A stretch of DNA of 64,000 nt from Streptomyces sp. MMG1121 (GTDB lineage: Bacteria; Actinomycetota; Actinomycetes; Streptomycetales; Streptomycetaceae), in NCBI RefSeq assembly GCF_001280015.1, contig NZ_LGDV01000188.1, positions 36,104 through 100,103 on the forward strand. Direction: 5' to 3'. Both the position numbers and the translations under genes were made by a program. Every line of letters begins with the position of its first letter. Positions within the stretch are counted from its first letter, which is position 1. The notes below the pieces were generated by a model. The model saw nothing but the letters and a program-made list of their open reading frames with translations, was not told where the DNA came from and searched no databases. This document shows positions 28,296 to 36,796 of this stretch, piece after piece.

Positions 28296-28958
28296 GTGAC
28301 GGGCAGGCTCAAGGCGCCGACGGGCCGCTACGGCGGCAGGTCCGCCGAGGAACGGCAGGCCGAGCGGCGCCGGCGCTTCCTGGACGCGGCTCTGGAACTG
28401 TTCGGCGGCGCATCCGGCTACCGAGGGACGACCGTCGCCGCGCTCAGCCAGGCCGCCGGACTGTCCACGCGCCAGTTCTACGAGGAGTTCCGCACCCTGG
28501 AGGACGTCCTCGCCGCACTGCACCTGGAGGTCAACGGCTGGGCCGAACAGGCGGTGCTGGACGCGCTCGCCACGGCGGACGGCCTGCCGCTGGCAGAACG
28601 TGCCGCCGTGCTCTTCCGGTCCTACGCCCACGACGTCACCCACGATCCGCGCCGTACCCGCATCACCTTCGTGGAGATCATCGGCGTCAGCCCCCGCCTG
28701 GAGGAGCAGCGCCTGGCCCGCCGGGCCCGCTGGGTCGACCTCATCCGCGCCGAGGCGGACGCGGCCGTGGCGCGCGGAGAGGCGGCGCCCCGGGACTACC
28801 GGCTCGCGGCGACGGCCTTCATCGGCAGCGTCAACGGGCTCCTGCACGACTGGAGCGCCGGCTGGGTGGACGCCACGCTCGACGAGATCGTGGACGAGCT
28901 GGTGCGGCTGCTGCTGGGGATGCTCCGCCCGCAGGGCTGGCCCCCCGCGACCGCGTGA
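28296..28958 (+). CDS. TetR-family regulator
   Basis: A 220-residue TetR protein. The N-terminal helix-turn-helix spans about residues 20-65 (RFLDAALELFG, TTVAALSQAAGLSTRQFYEEF). The C-terminal ligand domain is not recognisable. The GTG start at 28296 has GGAGGGG six nt upstream, so the longer frame from 28203 is not used. It likely represses itself and the divergent beta-propeller gene through the palindrome at 28208-28223. Confidence 0.9.
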   Translation: MTGRLKAPTGRYGGRSAEERQAERRRRFLDAALELFGGASGYRGTTVAALSQAAGLSTRQFYEEFRTLEDVLAALHLEVNGWAEQAVLDALATADGLPLAERAAVLFRSYAHDVTHDPRRTRITFVEIIGVSPRLEEQRLARRARWVDLIRAEADAAVARGEAAPRDYRLAATAFIGSVNGLLHDWSAGWVDATLDEIVDELVRLLLGMLRPQGWPPATA

Positions 28959-29143
28959 CCGGATCGCTCGCCGAGTCCGTCATCGCAGGTCAGGTCTGGT
29001 CCGTGCGGTTCGGCGCGCGGGATCGGCCGGGAGCTGGTCTGCTGGTGCGGGGGCGGTTCGAGGGGTGGTGCGGGGCGTCGTGCCCCTGCTCCGGCCCCTG
29101 CTCCGGAACGGCAGACACACCGCCGGACACAGGAGAGAGTGTG

Positions 29144-30169
29144 ATGAGTACCTATCGAGTGGCGCAGGTGAGGGCCGCGGGCGGCCCGTTCGAGCTGGCC
29201 GAGCGGGAGGTTCCGGAGCCAGGTACCGGCCAGGTGCGGATCGCCGTCGAGGCGTGCGGCGTCTGCCACAGCGACGCCCTGTTCGTGAACGCAGCGGTGC
29301 CGGGCGTGACGTTCCCGGAGGTTCCCGGGCACGAGGTCGCCGGGCGTGTCGAGGCACTCGGCGCGGGCGCGGCGGACTGGGGCTGGCAGGAAGGGGACCG
29401 CGTCGCGGTCGGCTGGTTCGGCGGCAGCTGCTTCCACTGCGAGCCCTGCCGGCGGGGCGACTTCATCCTGTGCACCGCCCTCAAGGTCCCCGGGTGGGCC
29501 TACGACGGCGGGTTCGCGGAGAAGATGCTCGCGCCCGTCGACGCCCTGGCCCGGATCCCCGACGCGCTGTCGGCGAGCGACGCCGGGCCCATGGCCTGCG
29601 CGGGGGTGACCACGTACAACGGGCTGCGACGCAGCTCCGCCGAGCCGGGGGACCTGGTCGCCGTGCTCGGCCTCGGCGGTCTCGGGCACCTCGGGGTGCA
29701 GTACGCGGTGGCGATGGGCTTCGAGACCGTGGCGATCGCCCGGGGCGCGGAGAAGGCCGACTTCGCCAAGCAGCTGGGCGCCCACCACTATGTCGACAGC
29801 ACCTCCGGCACCCCGGTCGCCGAGTCCCTCCAGTCCCTGGGCGGCGCGGACGTCGTACTGGCCACCGCCGGGAACTCCCCGGCCATCACGGCCACCGTGG
29901 ACGGCCTCGCGCCGCGCGGCGAACTGGTGGTCATCGGCGCGGACTCCGAGCCGATGGGCATCAGCCCGTTCCAGCTGATCATGGGCGCTCGTGTCGTGCG
30001 CGGCCACCCGTCCGGCACCTCGCGGGAGGTGCAGGACACCATGGAGTTCAGCGCCCTGCACGGTATCCGCCCGATGACCGAGACCGTGCCGCTGGAGGAC
30101 GTGGACGGGGCCTTCCAGAGGATGCTCTCCGGCGGTGCCCGCTTCCGCATGGTGCTGACCAACGGCTGA
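29144..30169 (+). CDS. Zinc-dependent alcohol dehydrogenase (MDR family)
   Basis: A 341-residue medium-chain dehydrogenase. Catalytic zinc ligands are in ACGVCHSD (about residue 37) and PGHEVAG. Structural zinc Cys residues are in CFHCEPCRRGDFILC. The NAD(P) motif is LGLGGLGHLG. It is similar to AdhA/AdhP-type enzymes acting on primary alcohols or aldehydes. AGGAGAG stands just upstream of the ATG at 29144 (an in-frame GTG at 29141 is adjacent). It stands alone between a TetR gene and the insertion element. Confidence 0.93.
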   Translation: MSTYRVAQVRAAGGPFELAEREVPEPGTGQVRIAVEACGVCHSDALFVNAAVPGVTFPEVPGHEVAGRVEALGAGAADWGWQEGDRVAVGWFGGSCFHCEPCRRGDFILCTALKVPGWAYDGGFAEKMLAPVDALARIPDALSASDAGPMACAGVTTYNGLRRSSAEPGDLVAVLGLGGLGHLGVQYAVAMGFETVAIARGAEKADFAKQLGAHHYVDSTSGTPVAESLQSLGGADVVLATAGNSPAITATVDGLAPRGELVVIGADSEPMGISPFQLIMGARVVRGHPSGTSREVQDTMEFSALHGIRPMTETVPLEDVDGAFQRMLSGGARFRMVLTNG

Positions 30170-30283
30170 CCCGCGGGCGGGACTCGCGGCGCGCGGGTGC
30201 GGGTGCGCGCGCCGCCGGATCGGGAGTTCGCGGGACCGGCGGCACGCGTCGGCCTCCCGCCGCTGCCCGGCCGTACCTGCCCA

Positions 30284-30316
30284 AGTGGTCGACGCTGGAA
30301 GTCCTTCGGGGGTTGA
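30284..30316 (+). repeat. Left 33-bp terminal inverted repeat
   Basis: Starts AGTGGTCGACG and ends GGGGGTTGA, directly next to the transposase stop codon (30317-30319). Its reverse complement recurs at 33538-33570 with three mismatches. It is preceded by GGCCGTACCTGCCCA, a near-copy of which follows the right repeat. Confidence 0.75.
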
Positions 30317-31495
30317 TCAGGCGGCCAGGGCGACGGAGGATTCTTCTTGCCGGTCGGTGGGTGTGTGTCGATCGAGCCTGGCCAGCAGGTCGTCCAGGTC
30401 GGAGGTGGTGAACTTCCACTGGAACGGCTGTGCTGTGGCGTCGTAGCGGTCTTCGAATGCTCGGAGCCGATCCCCGACCTGGGTCAGGTCAGTGAAGTCG
30501 TTGGGTGAGACCACCTTGCGCTGGACGATCGAGAAGAAGATCTCTATCTGGTTCGTCCAGGAGGCGTGGAGGGGGGTGCGGATCATCACCGCGTTCGGAA
30601 ACCTGCTGGCCAGGCGGTCGATAGCCCGCTGGCCGCGATGGGAGGAGCCGTTGTCGACGACCCAGAAGACGCGTTGCGCGCTGGCGTAGGGCTCCTGGGC
30701 CATGACCTGCTCGACCAGGTTCATGAAGGGGACGATGCCGGTCTTGGGCTCGCAGCGGCCGAAGACCTTCGCGTGGTGGACGTCGTAGGCGGCCAGGTAG
30801 GCCAGCGCGCCGCCGCGCTCGTACTCGTGGTTGACGCGCATCGCCCGGGCCTGCCCGGGTGCCAGGGTCGGACGGCAGCGGCAGCGGGCCTGGATGGAGG
30901 CCTTCTCGTCGCCGGAGATCACGTATTCGTCCTCGCCCAGCGGGACACCCTCGTAGGGGCGGGCGTACAGGTCCAGGACTCGTTGGGCCTTGGTACGGAA
31001 GTCCGGGTCGCGGATGAAGATCCAGGACCGGTACTGCCAGGGCTTGAGCGCGTCCTCGCGCAGCCAACGGCGCACCGTGGACGCCGAGGTCGTGTCGGCG
31101 ATCCCGCGCGCGGTCAACTCAGCGGCCAATTCCGGGCGGGACCAGCGTGACAGCGGTACGCCGGTCTCGGCGGGCAACTGGCAGGCCAGCGCCTTGGCCT
31201 CGGCGACCTGCAGCGGTGTGAAGGAGGGCGGCCGCCCGGACCGCTTGCGATCTTCCAAGGCGGCAAGCCCGCCGGCGGCGAACCGGCCGCGCCAGGTGCG
31301 AACCGTGTCCAGGTGCAGGCCCGTCTCGCGCGCGGTACGAGCGTTGGAGCGCCCCCGTGCCGCGTACAGCACGATCGTTGCCCTGCACCGGGCCTGATCT
31401 GGGGTCTTGTGACCGTAGGCCGCTTTCTTCAGCCGGTGCCGCTCGGCAGCGGTCAAGACGATCGGGCGGCCGACGGCAACGGGCAAGGCAGGCAA
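30317..31495 (-). CDS. IS630-family transposase
   Basis: A 392-residue DDE transposase. The N-terminus is a helix-turn-helix of the homeodomain-like kind (RSNARTARETGLHLDTVRTW). The catalytic residues fall in VISGDEKASIQA, FWVVDNGSSHRG and TNQIEIFFSIVQRK, giving D-D-E. It begins with TTG at 31495 and appears complete, with no frameshift. Because it is full length and its stop abuts one inverted repeat, it could still be active. The IS630 family normally inserts at TA. Confidence 0.9.
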   Translation of the reverse strand: MPALPVAVGRPIVLTAAERHRLKKAAYGHKTPDQARCRATIVLYAARGRSNARTARETGLHLDTVRTWRGRFAAGGLAALEDRKRSGRPPSFTPLQVAEAKALACQLPAETGVPLSRWSRPELAAELTARGIADTTSASTVRRWLREDALKPWQYRSWIFIRDPDFRTKAQRVLDLYARPYEGVPLGEDEYVISGDEKASIQARCRCRPTLAPGQARAMRVNHEYERGGALAYLAAYDVHHAKVFGRCEPKTGIVPFMNLVEQVMAQEPYASAQRVFWVVDNGSSHRGQRAIDRLASRFPNAVMIRTPLHASWTNQIEIFFSIVQRKVVSPNDFTDLTQVGDRLRAFEDRYDATAQPFQWKFTTSDLDDLLARLDRHTPTDRQEESSVALAA

Positions 31496-31739
31496 GCCGA
31501 TCAGCAGAAGTGGATCTTAACTGCGGGAGTCTGCCGACCCCCTCCACGGCGACCGGGCTGGATGGGCGCATGCCCGACGTGCCGGAGTCGACCAAGGCCC
31601 CCCGCGCCCAGAAACTGCTTACCTCGCCGGGGATCGGCCACGGGCGTCCGAGGATGTGGTCCTGCTCCTCCGCCCTGTTCGACCGAGTCGGAGAGTGGGG
31701 CCCTCCCGGAAGCAATGAGATCTTGGGTCCCGCCGCCTG

Positions 31740-32315
31740 TCAGCGCCGGTCGGTGCTCAGGCCGTCCAGGGTGAGGTCGAGGAGGCGTTCGGCCTGCTCT
31801 CGCTGCTCCGGCTTTCCCGAGGTGAGGGCGATGCCGGTGAGGGCGGCGAACATGTCGGTGGCGCCGATGTCGGAGCGGATGGTGCCGGCTTCGACGCCAG
31901 CGGCCAGGAGCGAGGTCAGGGCGGCCATCATCATCTCGTGGCTCTGGGCGTACGGGTTGACGCCGGTTTCGACAAGGGCGCGCAGGGCGTCGGCCATGCC
32001 GAGCTTGGCGGTCGCGTAGTCGATGAAGCGGCCCGTCCAGGCGCGTAGGGCCTCGCGCGGGGCCAGCGCGGCCAGCAGGTCGGGGGCGGCGTCGCACAGC
32101 CGGATCAGCTCGTTGCGGTAGGCGGCCTCGATGAGGATCTCCCGGGTGGGGAAGTTGCGGTAGAGCGTGCCGGAGCCGACGCCGGCCTCCTTGGCGATGC
32201 GCTCCAGGTGCGCTTCCAGTCCCTCTTCGGCGAAGACGCGCACCGCAGCCGAGAGGATCTTGTCCCGGTTGCGCTGAGCGTCGGCCCGCAGCGGGCGCCC
32301 TGTCTCTCTGGCCAT
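31740..32315 (-). CDS. TetR-family regulator
   Basis: A 191-residue TetR protein. The DNA-binding part spans residues 13-60 (NRDKILSAAVRVFAEEGLEA, GVGSGTLYRNFPTRE). The ATG at 32315 follows AGGAG. It is divergent from a short-chain dehydrogenase gene, with a perfect palindrome between them, so it probably controls that gene. Both lie inside the candidate mobile unit. TetR/SDR pairs of this kind are common regulators of small-molecule detoxification. Confidence 0.92.
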   Translation of the reverse strand: MARETGRPLRADAQRNRDKILSAAVRVFAEEGLEAHLERIAKEAGVGSGTLYRNFPTREILIEAAYRNELIRLCDAAPDLLAALAPREALRAWTGRFIDYATAKLGMADALRALVETGVNPYAQSHEMMMAALTSLLAAGVEAGTIRSDIGATDMFAALTGIALTSGKPEQREQAERLLDLTLDGLSTDRR

Positions 32316-32376
32316 CCGCGGTCTCCTGTCGTCCCGGCTTGCTAACCGGCGACGCCTCCACTTACAGTGAGGGAAC

Positions 32377-32390
32377 TGGAGGCGCCTCCA
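32377..32390. promoter_or_regulatory. 14-bp palindrome TGGAGGCGCCTCCA, probable TetR operator
   Basis: Perfect dyad 62 bp upstream of the TetR start. A half copy GACGCCTCCACTTAC lies at 32351-32365, and CACTGTA-like sequence flanks both (CTTACAGTG and TCCACTGTAGG). The arrangement suggests two sites for the TetR dimer over divergent promoters. Confidence 0.65.
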
Positions 32391-32609
32391 TTTCCACTGT
32401 AGGGCATACACGCCCGCATCCGCCGCACGCGAGCGCATTCGTGCCTCCGCCCCATACTCCCGACGTCGCGCGGCCACGGCCGCCACCCCCAGGGAGCAAC
32501 GGGTGGGCCATTGGCCCCGACCCAGTCACGGCCGGGCTTTCACATCAATCTGCACGATTCCTGCGGCGAACGCAGCACGTGGGAGTCCGCCCACTCACAG
32601 GAGAAGAAG

Positions 32610-33371
32610 ATGAGTCTCTCGCTCGAAGGTAAGGTCGCCGTCGTCACAGGCGGCGCGTCCGGGGTCGGCCTGGGCATCGCCCAGGAATTCGTCGCCAACG
32701 GCGCCCGCGTGGTCATCACCGACCTGCACCAGGAGGCGCTCGACGAGGCGGTCGCGGCGATCGGGCCGAACTGCTCGGGGATCGTGGCCGACGTCACCAA
32801 GCTCGCGGACATGGAGGCCGCCTACCGGCAGGTGAAGGAGCGTCACGGGCGACTCGACGCGGTCGTGGCCAACGCCGGGATCGGCGCGCACGCCCCGCTC
32901 GGCGCCATCACCGAGGAGCAGTTCGACCGGACCTTCAACGTCAATGCCAAGGGCGTCCTCTTCACCGTTCAGCCCGCGCTCGCGCTGCTGCCGCCCGGCG
33001 GCACCGTCGTCGTCATCGGCTCCACGGCGTCCATCCAGCCGCCGCGCGGGATGAGCCTGTACGGCGGCTCGAAGGCCGCGGTACGCAACTTCATCCGGGC
33101 CTGGATCCAGGACACCAAGGGATCGGGCATCCGAATGAACATCCTCAGCCCCGGTGCGGTCGACACCGACTCCCTGCGCAGCGCACTGGCGATGGCCCAG
33201 GGAGCCGACCACGTCGACGCCGCCGTCAAGACCATGGGAGAGGGCAACCCGACCGGGCGGATCGCCGACCCGCGCGAGATGGGCACGGCCGCGGTCTTCC
33301 TCTCCAGCGACGCCTCCAGCTTCATCACCGGCGTCGAACTCTTCGCGGACGGCGGCATGGCACAGGTGTGA
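32610..33371 (+). CDS. Short-chain dehydrogenase/reductase
   Basis: A 253-residue classical SDR. The cofactor motif is TGGASGVGLG (residues 13-22) with Asp in ITDLH favouring NAD. NAG follows near residue 89. The catalytic Ser lies in VIGSTASI, and Tyr/Lys in LYGGSKAA. The ATG follows AGGAGAAG. It is divergent from a TetR gene and inside the candidate mobile unit. The substrate is unknown. Confidence 0.92.
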   Translation: MSLSLEGKVAVVTGGASGVGLGIAQEFVANGARVVITDLHQEALDEAVAAIGPNCSGIVADVTKLADMEAAYRQVKERHGRLDAVVANAGIGAHAPLGAITEEQFDRTFNVNAKGVLFTVQPALALLPPGGTVVVIGSTASIQPPRGMSLYGGSKAAVRNFIRAWIQDTKGSGIRMNILSPGAVDTDSLRSALAMAQGADHVDAAVKTMGEGNPTGRIADPREMGTAAVFLSSDASSFITGVELFADGGMAQV

Positions 33372-33384
33372 GCCACCCCGCCCA

Positions 33385-33410
33385 GCGGTCCGGCCACCCG
33401 GCCGGACCGC
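33385..33410 (+). terminator. Hairpin after the SDR gene
   Basis: An 11-bp perfect stem (GCGGTCCGGCC / GGCCGGACCGC) with loop ACCC, 13 bp after the SDR stop. No T-run follows. Confidence 0.75.
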
Positions 33411-33537
33411 CACCCCCGGCCTGGCGCAGCGCAGCGATGCGCCGGCACCCCCGAGGACGCCCTGGATTACGCCTGCAGCCTCTGCCTCGCCATGCCCGGG
33501 ATCTGACCGACTGCCAGACGCGACAGCGGCTCCCGGG

Positions 33538-33570
33538 TCAACCCCCGGAGGACTTCGACCGTCGACCACT
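33538..33570 (-). repeat. Right 33-bp inverted repeat of the candidate mobile unit
   Basis: Reverse complement of 30284-30316 with three mismatches. It lies in the 320-bp gap (33372-33693) between the SDR and glycosyltransferase genes, which otherwise holds only the hairpin at 33385-33410. No transposase is attached to this end. Two bases later a 15-bp sequence (33573-33587) repeats the one just outside the left end. Confidence 0.72.
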
Positions 33571-33693
33571 AAGGCCGTACCCGCCCAGGGCCGACGTGCC
33601 CGCCTCCAGCCGAGCCCCCCGCTCCCGCCTCCGCCCAGCCTGCCCCGGCCATGCCCGCCGATCGTCGAACGCGCCCGCTCCGGCCCAGCGGCG

Positions 33694-34938
33694 TCAGTCG
33701 CCGAGCCGGGCCAGTGTGGCCAGGACCGGCGCTGTGCCGTCCTCCGAGCGGATGCGGGTGCCGAGCGACCGTGCCCGCTGCCGGTACGCCGGCTCGCGCG
33801 TGGCCCGTGTCAGGGCCGCGGTCAGGGTGTGCACGGTCAGGCGGCGCAGCGGCACGGCGGTCGGGGCGACTCCCAGCGAGACCAGGCGGGCGGACCAGAA
33901 CGCCGCGTCGAACTGGATCGGAACCGGCACGGCCGGCACCCCGGCGCGCAGGCCCGCCGCGGTCGTGCCCGCGCCCGCGTGATGCACCACGGCGGCCATG
34001 CGCGGGAAGAGCAGCGCGTGCGGCACGTCGCCGATGGTCAGCATGTCCTCGCCGTCGGCCGCGAGTCCGCCCCAGCCGCGCTGGATCACCCCGCGCAGCC
34101 CGGCCCGCCGCAGCGCCGCGACCACCTGGGCACTGAGCTGTCCGGCGTCCGGCACGGTGGCGCTGCCCAGACCGACGAAGACCGGCGGCGGACCGGCGTC
34201 GAGGAACTCCCGTACCTCGGAGGGGAGTTGGCCATCCGTGTCGTACGGCCACCAGTAGCCGCCCACCGCCAGGCCCGGCCGCCAGTCCCGGGGCCGGGGC
34301 ACCACCAGGGGGCTGAAGCCGTGGTGCACCGGCCAGAGCCGCCGCTCCCGGGTCCGCAGCGAGGCCCCGGCCCGTGCCGGGGGCAGTCCGAGCCGCTCGC
34401 GCACCCCGGGCAGCGTGCCGGTGAAGATGTGCTCCGTGGCGAGGCACACACCGTGCCCGGCGACCCGGTTGACCGCCGGCCCCCAGAAGCCGCCGCCGAG
34501 CACCGGAGGTGCGAACTCCCTCGTACCGGCGATGGGTTGGAGGTAGACGCCCATGCTCGGCAGCCGCAGTCCCTCGGCGATCGTATGGCCGAGCGGGGCC
34601 AGCGAGGCGGATACGAGCAGGGCCTCGCTGTCCCGGGCCGCCATGATCAGGTCCTCGGTCATCCGCCCGACCAGCCGGCGCGCCAGGTCCGCCAGGCGCA
34701 GCAGCTTCCCGGCGTTGTGGGCGCTGCGGTGCAGACCCTGGCCGCGCGGCGACTCCAGCTCCGCGCGCGGATCGACCGGCAGCCCGTGGAACCGTACACC
34801 GGAGCCGGACACGAGCGGCTCGAAGCGGGCGTGGGTGACCAGGGTGACCTCGTGCCCGGCGAGGGCGAGCCGGTGCCCCAGTCCGGTGTAGGGGGCCACG
34901 TCGCCCCGGGACCCGGCCGTCATGATCGCAATGCGCAC
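33694..34938 (-). CDS. GT1-family glycosyltransferase
   Basis: A 414-residue glycosyltransferase of the UGT/macrolide-GT type. The N-terminus has MTAGSRGDVAPYTGLGHRLA, typical of sterol and antibiotic GTs. The nucleotide-sugar region has VFVGLGSATVPD and VVHHAGAGTTAAGLRAGVP. It could glycosylate a lipid or natural product. The GTG start at 34938 follows a TACTTT element by 5 nt, so the mRNA may be leaderless. No biosynthetic cluster adjoins it. Confidence 0.9.
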   Translation of the reverse strand: MRIAIMTAGSRGDVAPYTGLGHRLALAGHEVTLVTHARFEPLVSGSGVRFHGLPVDPRAELESPRGQGLHRSAHNAGKLLRLADLARRLVGRMTEDLIMAARDSEALLVSASLAPLGHTIAEGLRLPSMGVYLQPIAGTREFAPPVLGGGFWGPAVNRVAGHGVCLATEHIFTGTLPGVRERLGLPPARAGASLRTRERRLWPVHHGFSPLVVPRPRDWRPGLAVGGYWWPYDTDGQLPSEVREFLDAGPPPVFVGLGSATVPDAGQLSAQVVAALRRAGLRGVIQRGWGGLAADGEDMLTIGDVPHALLFPRMAAVVHHAGAGTTAAGLRAGVPAVPVPIQFDAAFWSARLVSLGVAPTAVPLRRLTVHTLTAALTRATREPAYRQRARSLGTRIRSEDGTAPVLATLARLGD

Positions 34939-35079
34939 GACGGAAAGTATGGCGGCACGAAGGCCGAACGGGCTGTACCCGTGCACCGGACGGACTCAAC
35001 TTCCCGGCACGGGCGTCTGGTTCACGCCCGTCGCAGCCGTTGACTTCGTCCTCGGGCGGCTCTACGGTCGGCGCGCGGT

Positions 35080-35782
35080 ATGTTCGGTTGGTCGATATGC
35101 GTTCGCCGGCGCAGACTCGTGGACCGGCTGGGCAACGACGAGGCCGCGCACGGCCGGCACGTCGTGGACAGCCAGGACGCGGAGGCACCGGGCGCCTGGG
35201 TGCACGAGGCCCTGCACCGGCTCTCCCCGTCCGACCAGGAGGTACTGCGCCTCGCGGCCTGGGAGGAACCCGACGCCGAGCAGATCGCGGTCACGCTCGG
35301 CTGCGGCAGACGTGCGGCGGCGATGCGGCTGCACCGCGCCCGCCGCCGGCTGCGCGCCGAGATCGACCGCCTGCGCCCGATGGAGGCGACGTCCGCCACA
35401 CAGCCCGGGCAGCGCGCGCGTCCTGCGGCGCCGCACGGCGTGGCACCCCTCGAAGGCCCTTCCCGCCCGGGTGCGTCGGACGGCGCGTCGCTCCCCGGGC
35501 AACGGCCGTGCGCGGGGAGGTCCGCGGGGGCCCGCCGATCCGTCGCCGTCCGTGGACCGCACGACGCCCACGGACCGCACGACGCCCACGACACCCACGA
35601 CACCCACGACGCCCTCGGCCGCCCCACCGCCCGGGCACCTGCCCGGTGCCGAGGGGCACCCCGCCGACCGGGCCCCTACCGGCGAAGAGCCACTCGCCGG
35701 GAAGAGCGACACCGCCCGGCGTCCGTCACATCCCGTCGGCCCCGCCGCCGTACCCCTGCGCAAGGACCCCCGCCATGCCTGA
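35080..35782 (+). pseudogene. Truncated, frameshifted ECF sigma factor gene
   Basis: Only sigma region 4 survives: ALHRLSPSDQEVLRLAAWEE (about codons 44-63) followed by EQIAVTLGCG and the basic recognition helix. Region 2, needed for -10 binding, is absent; the sequence starts abruptly at an ATG near 35080. The region 4 frame stays open beyond the next gene's start. A different frame (position 2) carries a Thr-Pro repeat and then stops at 35782, overlapping the next gene's ATG in the way normal sigma/partner pairs do. This suggests an additional frameshift between about 35450 and 35550. Confidence 0.7.
35554..35616 (+). repeat. Short tandem repeat in the sigma relic
   Basis: Two copies of an 18-bp unit (GGACCGCACGACGCCCAC) are followed by three 9-bp units (GACRCCCAC-like). 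In one frame this encodes a TTP repeat. Such a repeat is a likely slippage site and could relate to the frame change in this relic. Confidence 0.8.
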
Positions 35783-36764
35783 CGAACTCGACCTCCTGCG
35801 CCGGGCCAACCCGGTCCCGGCCCACGGCCCGTACTTCGGCGACGGCCCAACGGACCACTGTGCCGAGCGGCGGCTGGAGTCGCTGCCGTACGAGGACGCC
35901 GGCCGCCGCGCCCGGACCCGGGCCCCGCGCGCCCGGCTGCTGTGGGGCCTCGCCGCCACCGCCGTCGTCCTCGCGACCACCCTCACCGCGCTGCTGGGCG
36001 GCACGAGCGCTCCGCCCGCTGTCGCGGCGCCCCGTCCGCTCGCCGTCCGGGCGCACTCCGCCGCCGTACCGCTCCACCAGTTGGCCGAACTGGCCGCCGT
36101 CGCCGCCGCGGACGGTTCGCCCGGCCTGCGCAAGGGCACCCATGTGCAGTCCTGGAGCCTCGGCATGAGCGAGGACAAGCCGCCCGTGACCCTTCCCGAG
36201 GAACGCGTCGTGCGCTGGAACCCGGACGACAGCCACACCGAACTCCTCGTGGCCACCGACCCGCGCTGTCCGGGCCGCCCGGTCCTCACCGACGAGGGCG
36301 ACGAGCCGCGCCTGGTGGCGGACGGCCATGTGCTGAGCCGGACCACCTACCCGCCGAGCTGGAGCGACGCCCCGCCCGACGCACGCCCCCCGCACACCCC
36401 GGCCGCCCTGCGCGTCTACCTCACCGAGTCGGCCCACACCGGCGGCGACGCCCTGTCCACGCCCGAACTCATCGACGGAGTACACGAGTTGCTGAACCAC
36501 TGGACACTCGGATCCCGCGAGTCGGCCGCACTCGTGCGTCTCCTCGCGCAGGAGCGGGGTCTGCGCCCCGTCGGGCAGGTGACGGACCGGCTCGGGCGCC
36601 CCGGGCAGGCGTACGTGTACGACGCCCCGGGCGCCCGGCGCATGCTGATCCTCGATCCACGTACCGGTGCCGTCCTCGGTAGCGAGGCCATCTTCACCCG
36701 GGACGTTCCCCGGTTCGGGGTGAGGGCCGGGGACGTGATGGAGTACAGCGCCTGGATGCGCTGA
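35775..36764 (+). CDS. CU044_5270-type membrane protein, sigma-factor partner
   Basis: A 329-residue protein of the type found directly after ECF sigma genes in actinomycetes. Residues 1-50 are cytoplasmic with a basic stretch, residues about 56-76 are a single membrane helix (LLWGLAATAVVLATTLTALLG), and the rest is extracytoplasmic (VQSWSLGMSEDKPP, ending GDVMEYSAWMR). In paired systems it may act like an anti-sigma or sensor protein. Here its sigma gene is broken, so it is probably an orphan. Its ATG overlaps the sigma relic's stop. Confidence 0.85.
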   Translation: MPDELDLLRRANPVPAHGPYFGDGPTDHCAERRLESLPYEDAGRRARTRAPRARLLWGLAATAVVLATTLTALLGGTSAPPAVAAPRPLAVRAHSAAVPLHQLAELAAVAAADGSPGLRKGTHVQSWSLGMSEDKPPVTLPEERVVRWNPDDSHTELLVATDPRCPGRPVLTDEGDEPRLVADGHVLSRTTYPPSWSDAPPDARPPHTPAALRVYLTESAHTGGDALSTPELIDGVHELLNHWTLGSRESAALVRLLAQERGLRPVGQVTDRLGRPGQAYVYDAPGARRMLILDPRTGAVLGSEAIFTRDVPRFGVRAGDVMEYSAWMR

Positions 36765-36796
36765 CACGCGTGGACCCTTTCGGGTACCGCTGATCC

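Larger units (their letters stand above)
30284..33570. mobile_element. Candidate 3.3-kb mobile unit with passenger TetR and SDR genes
   Basis: The unit contains an IS630-family transposase, a TetR gene and a short-chain dehydrogenase gene. Its ends are 33-bp inverted repeats (30284-30316 and 33538-33570) with 30 matches. The left repeat touches the transposase stop codon, as an IS end would. Outside them are direct repeats of 15 bp (30269-30283 and 33573-33587, 14 matches). Those are much longer than the TA duplication of IS630 elements, so the mechanism is unclear. The second end could instead be a lone IS remnant. Confidence 0.5.

Noticed and set aside
31577..31600. A possible nearer second end for the IS (GTCGACCAAGGCC-like)
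   Set aside because: Only about 8 bases align with the 33-bp end and gaps are needed; the match at 33538-33570 is far better.
35040..35070. A promoter TTGACT-N16-CTACGG for the sigma relic
   Set aside because: The -10 match is poor and the gene behind it is broken, so I did not annotate it.
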